A DNA stretch of 64,000 nt, taken from positions 124,001 through 188,000 of the forward strand of contig NZ_JAAOLX010000003.1 in NCBI RefSeq assembly GCF_011601265.1. The letters are read 5' to 3'. Within the stretch, counting starts at the first letter, position 1, and each line of letters begins with the position of its first letter. Positions 30,263-41,598 of this stretch are shown piece after piece. The position numbers and the translations under genes are program-made. The stretch is from Iodobacter violaceini. GTDB lineage: Bacteria; Pseudomonadota; Gammaproteobacteria; Burkholderiales; Chitinibacteraceae. Under the pieces are notes generated by a model. That model saw only the letters and a list, made by a program, of their open reading frames with translations. It did not search any database and was not told where the DNA came from.

Positions 30263-31111
30263 TTATGAAAATCTTTGAGAAAGAGCAAGTTGCTGTACAT
30301 CAGACAACCTGTCCCCGGCCAGATGAATTGTCGCCAGCCCCAGGCTTTGATAGCAATGCCGGATATTGATATCGTTCAAAACGCTCAGGTGTTTATCTAC
30401 TGTGCCCTGATCACCACGCACAATCGGGCCTGTTAATGCCGCAGCAGGCCCTAATTTTTTTATATTGCCTAAAGTTTGCTGCATTAAATTATGAATCAAT
30501 AACTGAGCAATCTCTTCGCTGATTCCTGCCTGCCCGGCCGTTTTAACAGATAAATCAGCGAGGGTAACCAAATAATTAGCCGCCATGGTTAATGAGGCGT
30601 GATAAGCCGCTTTACCTCCTTCTGCTAAATAAAAAGGCTTTCCGCCTAAAGCCCGCGCAAAATCATACAAAACATCACACGCTTTTGCATCGCCCTCCAG
30701 GGCACAAAGTGTATCCGCAAAAGTGCTCACTGCTATGGCCGGATCAGCAAAAGAAAAAGCCGGATGCAAACTGGCAATAGATGCGCCCGCAGCTTTTAAA
30801 GGAAGAAGTAAAGAGGCTTCAGAAGCACCGCTGGCATGGAACACCACATTACCAGCCTGCACTACACCACATGCAGCCAGTCCGATCGCTTTCTCCGCAA
30901 TCAGGCCATCCGGCACGGACAACAGAAATAAATCAGCACGAGGTAAATCAGCTAACTCAGCGCAGGCCTGCCCTGCCCCTATAAAGGCCACCGCCTCTCT
31001 GCTGCTGGCCAGTGAGCTGGCGCAAACCCCGGCGATTTGATAATGCTGCGCTGCCAATCGGGCAATTGATTTGCCCAAACGGCCAGGGCCGATAATATTA
31101 AGAGTGAGCAT
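30263..31111 (-). CDS. Rossmann-like / DUF2520 domain protein
   Basis: 282 residues. The N-terminal NAD(P)-binding motif GPGRLGKSIA near residue 8 is followed by a C-terminal helical DUF2520 domain (YHASLTMAANYLVTLADLSV). It resembles 6-phosphogluconate-dehydrogenase-like reductases. The reaction is unknown. AAAGGTG precedes the ATG. The short upstream region towards the REP-like hairpin is its probable promoter. Confidence 0.85.
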   Translation of the reverse strand: MLTLNIIGPGRLGKSIARLAAQHYQIAGVCASSLASSREAVAFIGAGQACAELADLPRADLFLLSVPDGLIAEKAIGLAACGVVQAGNVVFHASGASEASLLLPLKAAGASIASLHPAFSFADPAIAVSTFADTLCALEGDAKACDVLYDFARALGGKPFYLAEGGKAAYHASLTMAANYLVTLADLSVKTAGQAGISEEIAQLLIHNLMQQTLGNIKKLGPAAALTGPIVRGDQGTVDKHLSVLNDINIRHCYQSLGLATIHLAGDRLSDVQQLALSQRFS

Positions 31112-31285
31112 AAAGACACCTTTGCAAGCTGGCGGATGCTGGCTGACTTAGCTTTGCGCTCAAACCCTTTTATGAATTTGCAGAGCGGATGAAACCCGCC
31201 GTTTTCCGTCACATTTCATGCCAAAATCTGGCGGGCTTCACCCCAATCCTGTCAACTTAAGCAACACCCGCAGGACATGATGCTT

Positions 31286-31330
31286 TTGTAGCTTGAGTTA
31301 TGCGATAAAACTTGCTAACCCAAGCTACAA
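31286..31330. repeat. REP-like palindromic element
   Basis: A 45-bp near-palindrome of the TTGTAGCTTGAGTTA / TAACCCAAGCTACAA form: arms of about 15 bp with one mismatch around a 15-nt centre. The layout resembles the widespread proteobacterial REP elements that read TTGTAGG-TGGGTTA. It also lies where a terminator would be useful to neither neighbour. Confidence 0.6.
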
Positions 31331-31340
31331 TTGGCAGCGA

Positions 31341-31802
31341 TTAACCGCGCAAACGCAGGGTTAAGCCTTTTAAAAAGTTTCTCAGCAATTGATCGCCACA
31401 GCTGCGATAGTGCTTATGATCTTTTTTACGGAATAAAGCGCTTAATTCTGGCTTAGATACATCAAAGCCTGCCGCAGCCAGAATGCTGTGCATATCTTCT
31501 TCTTTTAATTCAAAAGCCACGCGCAGTTTTTTAAGCGCCATATTATTGCTCATTGGCAATTCAATCGGCTGCGCCGGGCGGCTTTCATCTTTACCGCGCT
31601 TATGAAATACCAAGCCATCGAGGAAATAAGCCATTGCTTCATCGCCGAGTTCCAAATAGCCTTCTTCATCTTCTTTTTTTAAACAGGCCGCAACATCTTC
31701 TTTCGCTAAATCATAATCAGCCAGTTTAGCAATCGCCACAATATGAGCATCGCTTAAATCAAGCATATAGCGCACGCTGCGTAAAATATCGTTATTAATC
31801 AT
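31341..31802 (-). CDS. YehS / DUF1456 family protein
   Basis: 153 residues consisting of two DUF1456 repeats (MINNDILRSVRYMLDLSDAH and MSNNMALKKLRVAFELKEED), each a small helical unit containing an LxKxDxxxY-like end (LKKEDEEGYLELGD and FRKKDHKHYRSCGD). Family proteins are conserved but uncharacterised. TTAAGGAAAT lies ahead of the ATG. Monocistronic. Confidence 0.88.
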   Translation of the reverse strand: MINNDILRSVRYMLDLSDAHIVAIAKLADYDLAKEDVAACLKKEDEEGYLELGDEAMAYFLDGLVFHKRGKDESRPAQPIELPMSNNMALKKLRVAFELKEEDMHSILAAAGFDVSKPELSALFRKKDHKHYRSCGDQLLRNFLKGLTLRLRG

Positions 31803-31852
31803 TTTATTTCCTTAAACCTTACGAATGAACACAACGTCCACTATCTCTTAAA

Positions 31853-31880
31853 TAAAAACAGGCTGCACAAGGCAGCCTGT
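31853..31880 (-). terminator. Rho-independent terminator of valS
   Basis: Stem ACAGGCTGC / GCAGCCTGT with a 5-nt loop, followed on the minus strand by TTTTATTT. Confidence 0.85.
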
Positions 31881-31889
31881 GAGTTAATG

Positions 31890-34712
<2,823 letters not shown>

Positions 34713-34790
34713 GGGAAAAAGGCTCAGTCGTTCATAGATTAACCCGCGATTATATCCTTAACCGGCCAGCTTCATGTAGCACTAGCGCCA

Positions 34791-35720
34791 TTAAACAGCG
34801 GGAATAAAACACCCTGCGGCTAATTCACCTGCCAATATGCCCGACATCCACGCTACAAATACCTGCACGCGCTGCGAGCTGTGCCGCTGATAGGGATAAA
34901 GCACCGATACCGGCAGTGCAGCAGCCTGATATTGTGGCAGGACTTCAACCAGCTCTCCGCTGGCAAGATAGTGCGCCGCATCATAAGCGGGCACCTGAAT
35001 CAAGCCCAGCCCCGCCAGACCGCAAGCAAGATAGCTTTCGGCATTGTTTACCGTGATTTGGCTAAGCATCACAAGGCTGCGGTCTTCCCCGTTTTCCGTG
35101 TATTCCCAACAGGCTGATTGCCCGGATAAAGACCGGCAGTAGCCCACCATATGGTGCTTGTCCAGTTCATCCAGGGACTCTGGCATGCCCCATTGCCGGA
35201 TATAAGCAGGGCTGGCGTAATTGCCCTGCGGCAATAAACCCAAACGCTTAGAAACCAAGCGCTCCTCCTGCAATGCCCCTACCCTCAGTACGCAATCCAC
35301 CCCTTCACGCAACAAATCAATCACATGATCACTCATGCCCATTTCGATATGGATATCAGGGTAACGCTGAAAAAACGCGGGCAAATGGGGCGCAATCAGG
35401 CTGCGGGCCATGCGGGTTGGCACATCGATCCGCAATACGCCCTGCAGGCCGGATTCACGAAACAATTGTGCCGTTTTATCCAGATCAGCAAGCAGGCGCT
35501 GGCAATGCGCATAGTAGCTGCGCCCGTCACCGGTCAGCTCTAAATGGCGGGTGGTTCTGCTGAGTAATCGTGTACCTAAATGGCTTTCCAGCTGCTGCAA
35601 AGTGGTTGAAGCCACCGGACGGGACAACTGCATCAGCTCTGCGGCGCGGGTAAAACTGCCGCTGTCACTGATTTGCACAAAAAGACGCATGGCCTGAATT
35701 AAATCCACAAGCTCTCCCAT
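34791..35720 (-). CDS. LysR-family transcriptional regulator
   Basis: About 309 residues. The winged HTH at the N-terminus (SGSFTRAAELMQLSRPVAST) is followed by a LysR substrate-binding domain; it resembles the subgroup next to short-chain dehydrogenases. The start is ambiguous: ATG 35720 is used, but GTG 35708, preceded by GGGAGAG and giving VDLIQAM, is equally plausible. Divergent from the SDR gene 128 nt away, which it probably regulates. Confidence 0.9.
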   Translation of the reverse strand: MGELVDLIQAMRLFVQISDSGSFTRAAELMQLSRPVASTTLQQLESHLGTRLLSRTTRHLELTGDGRSYYAHCQRLLADLDKTAQLFRESGLQGVLRIDVPTRMARSLIAPHLPAFFQRYPDIHIEMGMSDHVIDLLREGVDCVLRVGALQEERLVSKRLGLLPQGNYASPAYIRQWGMPESLDELDKHHMVGYCRSLSGQSACWEYTENGEDRSLVMLSQITVNNAESYLACGLAGLGLIQVPAYDAAHYLASGELVEVLPQYQAAALPVSVLYPYQRHSSQRVQVFVAWMSGILAGELAAGCFIPAV

Positions 35721-35848
35721 TGTTTTGCCAGACAAAATAGTGTTTTCATTTTAGCCGTATTTATCCCCATAAGGCCGCGCAGCATACTGCATTCACTTCT
35801 TCTGAGCGCTGATTTCAGCCCGCTCTCTTTATTCAAAGGAATGCAGAA

Positions 35849-36619
35849 ATGTCCAAACACACACTGGCAGGAAAAGTCGTTGTTATCGGCGGTGGCGCAA
35901 AAAATCTGGGCGGGCTGATCAGCCGTACCCTGGCCGCGGAAGGTGCATCGATTGTAGTTCACTACAACAGCGATGCCACCGCAGCGGCGGCAGCAGAAAC
36001 CGTGGCGGCAATTGAAGCCATGGGCGGTAAAGCGTTTGCCATTCAGGGCGACTTAAGCAAGGCGGCCAACTGCGTGGCTCTGTTTGATGAAGCCGTAAAA
36101 CGCTTTGGCGGCGTGGATATTGCCATCAATACCGTCGGCAAAGTGCTCAAAAAGGCGATTGTGGATGTCAGCGAAGAAGAATTCGACGAGATGAGTCATA
36201 TCAACAGCAAAGCCGCGTTTTTCTTTATCCGCGAAGCAGGCAGGCATTTAAACGATAACGGCAAAATCTGCACCATTGTCACTTCACTGCTGGCCGCCTA
36301 TACCGGTTATTACTCAACCTATGCGGGCACCAAGGCCGCCGTTGAGCACTTTACCCGCGCTGCTGCCAAAGAATTTGGCGCTCGTGGAATTTCTGTCACC
36401 GCAGTCGGCCCTGGCCCCATGGATACGCCTTTCTTTTATGCCCAGGAAACACCCGAAGCCGTGGCTTACTTAAAAGCATCAGCTGATTTAAGCGCCTTTA
36501 ATCAATCAGGCTTAACTGAAATCGAAGACATCGTGCCTTTGATTAAATTTCTCGTCACCGAAGGCTGGTGGGTAAACGGGCAGACCATTTTTGCAAATGG
36601 CGGCTTTACTACCCGCTAA
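35849..36619 (+). CDS. Short-chain dehydrogenase/reductase
   Basis: 256 residues, classical SDR size. The cofactor loop is GGGAKNLGG, a departure from TGxxxGxG; the structural NNAG motif is replaced by NTVG; the catalytic residues appear as Ser in IVTSLL and YAGTK. The substrate is unknown. AAAGGAATG precedes the ATG. It is followed 28 nt later by a small secreted protein gene on the same strand, with the LysR gene divergent. Confidence 0.9.
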   Translation: MSKHTLAGKVVVIGGGAKNLGGLISRTLAAEGASIVVHYNSDATAAAAAETVAAIEAMGGKAFAIQGDLSKAANCVALFDEAVKRFGGVDIAINTVGKVLKKAIVDVSEEEFDEMSHINSKAAFFFIREAGRHLNDNGKICTIVTSLLAAYTGYYSTYAGTKAAVEHFTRAAAKEFGARGISVTAVGPGPMDTPFFYAQETPEAVAYLKASADLSAFNQSGLTEIEDIVPLIKFLVTEGWWVNGQTIFANGGFTTR

Positions 36620-36647
36620 ACCATCACATCACCAAAGGGATACTCAT

Positions 36648-37076
36648 ATGCAACTCATTACACTTTTGCTTATCAGCACTCTGGGTATCCCTGTGGTGCA
36701 GGCACAGACCGAAGGGCTGGATAAGCTCAGCAACCCACTGGTCAAAACAGCGGTAAAAGCCATGCAGGATAACGACCGGGACACATGGATGAAGGTCTTT
36801 TCAGCCAAGGCAGTAATCAGCGACGATGGTAAAGAAAGAGATTTTATTCAATGGTCAGACAGTGAAATCTTTGGCCGCCTGCGTGCTTATATTGTGCTGG
36901 GAAAATCCCGCGGCTACTTTAAGCGCATTGATAAAGAAGAAAATAAAGGCACGAGTGTTTACGGCTATTTCCACACCGATCGCTGGGGGGAATTCAATAC
37001 CTATATGCACTTTAAAATTGAAAATAACCAGATTATCAGGCTGGATGTGGGGCAAATTAAACAGCGCGGCGGCTGA
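36648..37076 (+). CDS. Secreted small protein, SnoaL/NTF2-like
   Basis: 142 residues from ATG 36648, preceded by AAAGGGA. A signal peptide of about 19 residues (LITLLLISTLGIPVVQAQ) is followed by a compact alpha-beta domain (NDRDTWMKVFSAKAVISDDG, FNTYMHFKIENNQIIRLDVG) that resembles the NTF2/SnoaL fold. It is co-transcribed with the SDR gene. Function unknown. Confidence 0.7.
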   Translation: MQLITLLLISTLGIPVVQAQTEGLDKLSNPLVKTAVKAMQDNDRDTWMKVFSAKAVISDDGKERDFIQWSDSEIFGRLRAYIVLGKSRGYFKRIDKEENKGTSVYGYFHTDRWGEFNTYMHFKIENNQIIRLDVGQIKQRGG

Positions 37077-37077
37077 T

Positions 37078-37105
37078 TAAATGGCGGAATACACCCGCCA
37101 TTTAA
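37078..37105. terminator. Terminator between converging genes
   Basis: Inverted repeat ATGGCGG (37081-37087) / CCGCCAT (37095-37101) extended by TTA/TAA, serving the SDR operon and the holC-side operon. Confidence 0.65.
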
Positions 37106-37107
37106 TT

Positions 37108-37842
37108 CTAACCATGCTTACGCAGCTCTTCTTTCACCAGCTCTTCCACACGCGGCAAAAGTTTTTGCTCAATTTCGATGGTCATATCGCTCATTAAGCG
37201 GCGCAGCGTATCTTCGTAAAATGTACTCATCAGGCTGGCAAAATGCTGGCGGGTAAGCTGCTCTACCTCAGTGGCAATTTCAACGCCCAGCTGCGCTGCA
37301 ACCGTTGCACTTAATTCGGCAATGACCTTATCACTGAGCCCAAGTGCTTCAGGCTCTGCTGGCGCCAGCTCTGACTCAATCTCATCAAAAAGTGGCTCGT
37401 CTTCCCACTCCGCCTCATCAGCAACACTCACCAGCCGGATAGAAGACAAGCTCTCTGCCTCAGGGATTTCTTCTGCAACCGGCAGATCCACAGGCGATAC
37501 TTCCCAGCCACTGCCCCATGGGTTGGCCTGCGATAAGGCATTTAAATCAAGCAGCGGCAGATCTAAAAACTCCACTACAGGAGCTGCCACAGGCTCGGGC
37601 TCAAAAATCTGCACTTCTTCGTCTTCAACGATCTCCTCTGCCGCAAAAAATTCTTCGGGGGGAAACATTAAAATATCGTCAAAAACAGCCACTTCGTTCA
37701 CGGCCTCGGTCAGCACCGGGATATCGTCAGCCTCGTCCAGCAATACAGGAATAGCCTCAGCCGCCGCAGCGCCACCACGATGACGCGCCAGTAAGGCATC
37801 CATTTTATCAAATAAGGGGCTTGATTCAGACACGCGGCTCAT
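37108..37842 (-). CDS. Acidic protein of unknown function downstream of holC
   Basis: 244 residues. The first 170 are very acidic and low in complexity, with many Glu-Glu, Ala-Pro and Val runs; the last 75 are helical and charged (VEQLTRQHFASLMSTFYED, IEQKLLPRVEELVKEELRKH). No signal peptide. The ATG overlaps the holC stop by four bases, so the two are coupled. Possibly a partner of the replisome clamp-loader side, by position only. Confidence 0.72.
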   Translation of the reverse strand: MSRVSESSPLFDKMDALLARHRGGAAAAEAIPVLLDEADDIPVLTEAVNEVAVFDDILMFPPEEFFAAEEIVEDEEVQIFEPEPVAAPVVEFLDLPLLDLNALSQANPWGSGWEVSPVDLPVAEEIPEAESLSSIRLVSVADEAEWEDEPLFDEIESELAPAEPEALGLSDKVIAELSATVAAQLGVEIATEVEQLTRQHFASLMSTFYEDTLRRLMSDMTIEIEQKLLPRVEELVKEELRKHG

Positions 37843-38267
37843 CCTGCCCTATCCATCATATCGAAAGAAGTAGGTTTAAAGCCCTGAGCCACATAGGCCT
37901 TCCAGCGCCCGCGCGCCAGGTTGCGCGCCTCTTCATCAATCGGCACCACTTCAACAACCCGCTGATAGCGCTCAAAACCTGGAGGCAGGCCATTGGTCCA
38001 GTTAAAAAGCAGCTGCCGGGCAGGCAAAAGCTCGGGGCGGTAATCCAGCACAATCGGGGTGTCTGCCACAATGGCATCATCTGCAGCACAATGAGGTAAA
38101 AACCCCGTCTGCGGTACTTCCCACAGCAAGCCATCCAGCGCAGCAGCAGCAGCCTGGCTGTCTGCGAGGATATTGATACTTAAACGCTTGGCCAGTGCTT
38201 TGCTTACCAGCTGGCAAAGTGCGTGCTCACGATTAGGTACATTGAAGTAGAAAGAAATTTCAGTCAT
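37839..38267 (-). CDS. holC: DNA polymerase III chi subunit
   Basis: 142 residues matching the HolC fold: ISFYFNVPNREHALCQLVSK at the N-terminus, FLPHCAADDAI near the middle and RYQRVVEVVP towards the end. Chi links the clamp loader, through psi, to SSB at the replication fork. Coupled with the acidic downstream gene. In many relatives holC follows pepA; here a small secreted protein lies between them. Confidence 0.92.
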   Translation of the reverse strand: MTEISFYFNVPNREHALCQLVSKALAKRLSINILADSQAAAAALDGLLWEVPQTGFLPHCAADDAIVADTPIVLDYRPELLPARQLLFNWTNGLPPGFERYQRVVEVVPIDEEARNLARGRWKAYVAQGFKPTSFDMMDRAG

Positions 38268-38382
38268 TAAGCTTAAGTAAACCGTGTTTTGTATTTAATC
38301 CCGGAGGATTAATTTAAATGCTAAGAAATATCGTTGCGATCAGCCATTACAAGTAAGTATAACAACTCATTTTTAACTTATT

Positions 38383-38871
38383 TTAAAGAGACCAGCCGCC
38401 TGCCTGTGCAAGAGCACCTTTTCTTTTGTCAAAGTACCAGCAATTTGAAGTAAGTAAAGGCCCAAAGTAACAAAGAATGCCGCTGCCTTTAGGAAACTTA
38501 AAAGCAGCCGAAATGCCTTCGGATGTCATCGCAGTCTTTTTTATTTCCTGCGCTTTTTTGGGCCCATAGCAATTAAGCTCAAAACGCGTCACATCAAACT
38601 CATCGCGATTATAAAAATCTTTTGCCTGCATGGTTTCTAATAGCTGAATTTTATCCTTCCCATCCAGCCAGATAACACGAATCAATCTGGCTTTCTTATC
38701 ACGAATAGCAAAAGCCGATTCACCCCTGATGCCCATATCATCGCCAGAACATTTTCCAATCAGCGCATAAGTGGGAAACTGAGCGGCTATTGCAGCAGCA
38801 GGCTCTGCCCGGGCAGAAAAAGACATCACGCAGAAGGCCAATACAGCGCTCCACTTAAGCGGCATATTCAT
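38383..38871 (-). CDS. Uncharacterised periplasmic protein
   Basis: 162 residues from ATG 38871. Signal peptide ending near ARA (residues 1-22), then a small domain with four cysteines after the signal (in IGKCSG, LNCYG, GILCYFG and SNCWY) that could form two disulfides. No family recognised. It lies between pepA and holC on the same strand but has an inverted repeat on its upstream side. Confidence 0.7.
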   Translation of the reverse strand: MNMPLKWSAVLAFCVMSFSARAEPAAAIAAQFPTYALIGKCSGDDMGIRGESAFAIRDKKARLIRVIWLDGKDKIQLLETMQAKDFYNRDEFDVTRFELNCYGPKKAQEIKKTAMTSEGISAAFKFPKGSGILCYFGPLLTSNCWYFDKRKGALAQAGGWSL

Positions 38872-38930
38872 CGGTGAATTCCCGGAAGACAATCATCATT
38901 GGACAGAACAAAAGATAGATTCGATAAATC

Positions 38931-38970
38931 AACAGCCCGCTCAGAAGTAAATCCTTCTGAGCGGGCTGTT
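38931..38970 (-). terminator. Strong hairpin downstream of pepA
   Basis: A 17-bp perfect stem (AACAGCCCGCTCAGAAG and its complement) with a 6-nt loop just after the pepA stop. The T tract on the minus side is weak (GTTGATTTAT), so termination may be partial. Confidence 0.7.
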
Positions 38971-38985
38971 AAACAACAAACTGAA

Positions 38986-40455
38986 TTATTTCTTTTTTGC
39001 TGCAGCACGCTGAGTTAAAAACTCAACCAGCAATGGCACAGGACGGCCTGTTGCGCCTTTTGCCGCGCCAGACTTATGCGCCACACCGGCGATATCCAGG
39101 TGAGCCCATGTATATTCCTTAGTAAAGCGGCTAAGGAAAGCAGCGGCGGTGATCGAGCCAGCAGCACGGCCACCGATATTGGCCATATCCGCAAAGTTAG
39201 ATTTCAGCTGCTCCTGGTAATCATCCCACAGCGGCATGCGCCATGTTTTGTCACCCGTTTCACGGGAAGCTTTAATCAAATCATCGGCCAGCTGATCATT
39301 AGTGGTGAATAAACCACTGGCCACATGGCCCAGACCAATAATAATGGCGCCGGTCAGTGTGGCGATATCAATCACCAGCTCTGGCTCGTAGCGTGCGACG
39401 TAAGTCAGCGCATCGCACAGAATCAAGCGGCCTTCGGCATCAGTATTCAGAATTTCAATCGTCTGCCCGCTCATCGAAGTCACGATGTCGCCCGGCTTAA
39501 CTGCATTGCTGGAAGGCATGTTTTCGCAAGTCGGGATCACGCCAACCACATTGATCGGCAGGCCTTGCTCGGCGATGGCGCGAATCACGCCCATTACCGT
39601 AGCAGCACCGCACATATCAAACTTCATTTCGTCCATTTCTGGGCCGGGCTTGAGCGAGATACCACCCGAATCAAAGGTAATCCCTTTACCCACCAGCACC
39701 ACTGGCTTCTCTGATTTTTTACCGCCTTGGTATTCCAGGCAAATCAGCTTAGGCGGCTCGATGCTGCCCTGGGCCACAGAAAGGAATGAGCCCATGCCGA
39801 GCGCTTCCATTTCTGGTTTTTCCAGCACGGTGCATTTCATTTTGTAGCTGGCAGCCAACAGGTGCGCGGCATTAGCCAAGTAGGTAGGCGTACAAATATT
39901 GCCTGGCAGATTGCCTAAATCACGGGTTAAATTCATACCGTGGCCCAGAGCAACACCGGCTTGCAGGCCATTCCCGGCTTTTTCTACTTCGGATTTTTTG
40001 CTTACGGCAATATTTACAGCAGTTAAAACCGGAGCCGCTTCAGGCTCAGATTTAAACTGCACAAAACGGTAGCTTTCAAAAACCAGCGCTTGAGCGATAA
40101 TAGCGGCCGCATCTTTCAGACCCAGTGCTTTGGCAGCGGCAATTGCCAGGAAAATATCTGCAGAAGTGGATTTACCAGCCACTAAAGCTTTAGCAGCAGC
40201 AAGCGCTGCCTTGCGGAACGCATCCGCATCAAGCTTTTGCTCGTCGCCAAGTTGTACTAATAAAACACGGCGGCCTGGCAAGGGAATATATAAAGTGGAG
40301 CCAACGCTATCGCCCAATTCATTGCAGGTTTCTGCCAACCAACCGTCTTTGTCCAGACCTGCTGCAAGTGCAGAAAGTTGTGTACCAAATACCGGCAGCA
40401 CCAGACAATCCGCTGCTGTTTTTTCGGGGACAGATAGATTTATGCTAAATTCCAT
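38986..40455 (-). CDS. pepA: Leucyl aminopeptidase (M17)
   Basis: 489 residues. The C-terminal catalytic domain shows VGKGITFDSGGISLKPG (metal-binding Lys and Asp) and the family signature NTDAEGRL; the N-terminal domain is the usual mixed one. It is a hexameric di-metal enzyme that removes N-terminal residues; in E. coli it also binds DNA. Divergent from lptF, in the position seen in many proteobacteria. Confidence 0.96.
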   Translation of the reverse strand: MEFSINLSVPEKTAADCLVLPVFGTQLSALAAGLDKDGWLAETCNELGDSVGSTLYIPLPGRRVLLVQLGDEQKLDADAFRKAALAAAKALVAGKSTSADIFLAIAAAKALGLKDAAAIIAQALVFESYRFVQFKSEPEAAPVLTAVNIAVSKKSEVEKAGNGLQAGVALGHGMNLTRDLGNLPGNICTPTYLANAAHLLAASYKMKCTVLEKPEMEALGMGSFLSVAQGSIEPPKLICLEYQGGKKSEKPVVLVGKGITFDSGGISLKPGPEMDEMKFDMCGAATVMGVIRAIAEQGLPINVVGVIPTCENMPSSNAVKPGDIVTSMSGQTIEILNTDAEGRLILCDALTYVARYEPELVIDIATLTGAIIIGLGHVASGLFTTNDQLADDLIKASRETGDKTWRMPLWDDYQEQLKSNFADMANIGGRAAGSITAAAFLSRFTKEYTWAHLDIAGVAHKSGAAKGATGRPVPLLVEFLTQRAAAKKK

Positions 40456-40538
40456 TATTGCTTCCTATTGCTAAGTTTAAAGGCCGCGAAAATTTCGCTC
40501 GATTATTTCCTAGTACCCCCGCAAAGTCAAAAACGCCC

Positions 40539-41597
40539 ATGTTGTTTCGTAAAAGCCTAATTCAAGAAATGTCCTGGGTCGCCCTTGGGGCCTTCTTCGT
40601 GTTGCTCATGTTAATCATGACAACGCAAATTGTACGCCTGCTCGGCCAGGCCGCCATTGGTGCTCTCGCCAGTTCTGCGGTCTGGGCCATGATGGGCTTT
40701 GCTGCCGTGCGCTATCTGCCCATCCTTTTATCACTGATGTTGTTCTTTGCCATTCTGGCCGTGCTGACCCGGCTTTGGAAAGACCATGAAATGGTGATTT
40801 GGTTTGTCAGCGGCCGCTCTATCCTCAGCTTTATCCGGCCTGTCCTCGAATTTACCATACCTGTAGTGATTCTTATTGCGCTGTTATCTACCGTGCTCTC
40901 TCCCTGGGCCTTAGAAAAAGGCCAGGAGTACAAAGAAAAATCACTTTCCCGCCAGGAAGTCACTCAGGTAGCGCCCGGCGTATTCAGAGAATCGCCCGCA
41001 GCAGACCGCGTTTATTTTGTTGAAAACTTCACCGGCGGCAATGGCAATAATGTCTTTGTGCAATTGCGCCGCGACGAAAAATTAACCGTGATTCTGGCAG
41101 AAAAAGGCGGCCTCTATCTGGATAGTGATGGCTCCCGCTGGCTGTGGCTCGCCAAAGGCAAATCCTATGAAGGCCTGCCCGGCACTGCGGCTTATGAAAC
41201 ACTGGAATTTGAAAATGCACGGCTGCGTATCGAAGCAGGTGAAAGCCCGCGTTCCAGCCCGTCTACTCAGGCCACCAGCACGATGGCGCTCTGGAACAGC
41301 AAGCTGCCAGAGCACCAGGCAGAATTAGCCTGGCGGCTGGCGATCCCCGTATCGGCCTTAATTCTTAGCCTCGCGGCGATTCCGCTGGCGTTTTTTAACC
41401 CACGGGGCGGGCGCGCATCTAATTTATTGGTCGCCGTTTTTGCCTATTTCTTTTATTACAACTGCATCAATATTGCACAGGCCTGGCTTAGCGATGGAAA
41501 AATCCCGCTTATGCTGGGGATGTGGCCGCTGCATGCGGCAGCGCTGTTGATTACGCTGGGGCTGTTTGCCTGGCGCGGCAAGTTGCGGGGAAGTTGA
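40539..41597 (+). CDS. lptF: LPS export permease LptF
   Basis: 352 residues from ATG 40539 (MLFRKSLIQEMSW), where homologues begin; no strong ribosome site is seen. Six membrane helices flank a periplasmic beta-jellyroll (residues about 130-260, including VYFVENFTGG). With LptG and LptB it extracts lipopolysaccharide from the inner membrane. Confidence 0.93.
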   Translation: MLFRKSLIQEMSWVALGAFFVLLMLIMTTQIVRLLGQAAIGALASSAVWAMMGFAAVRYLPILLSLMLFFAILAVLTRLWKDHEMVIWFVSGRSILSFIRPVLEFTIPVVILIALLSTVLSPWALEKGQEYKEKSLSRQEVTQVAPGVFRESPAADRVYFVENFTGGNGNNVFVQLRRDEKLTVILAEKGGLYLDSDGSRWLWLAKGKSYEGLPGTAAYETLEFENARLRIEAGESPRSSPSTQATSTMALWNSKLPEHQAELAWRLAIPVSALILSLAAIPLAFFNPRGGRASNLLVAVFAYFFYYNCINIAQAWLSDGKIPLMLGMWPLHAAALLITLGLFAWRGKLRGS

Positions 41598-41598
41598 A

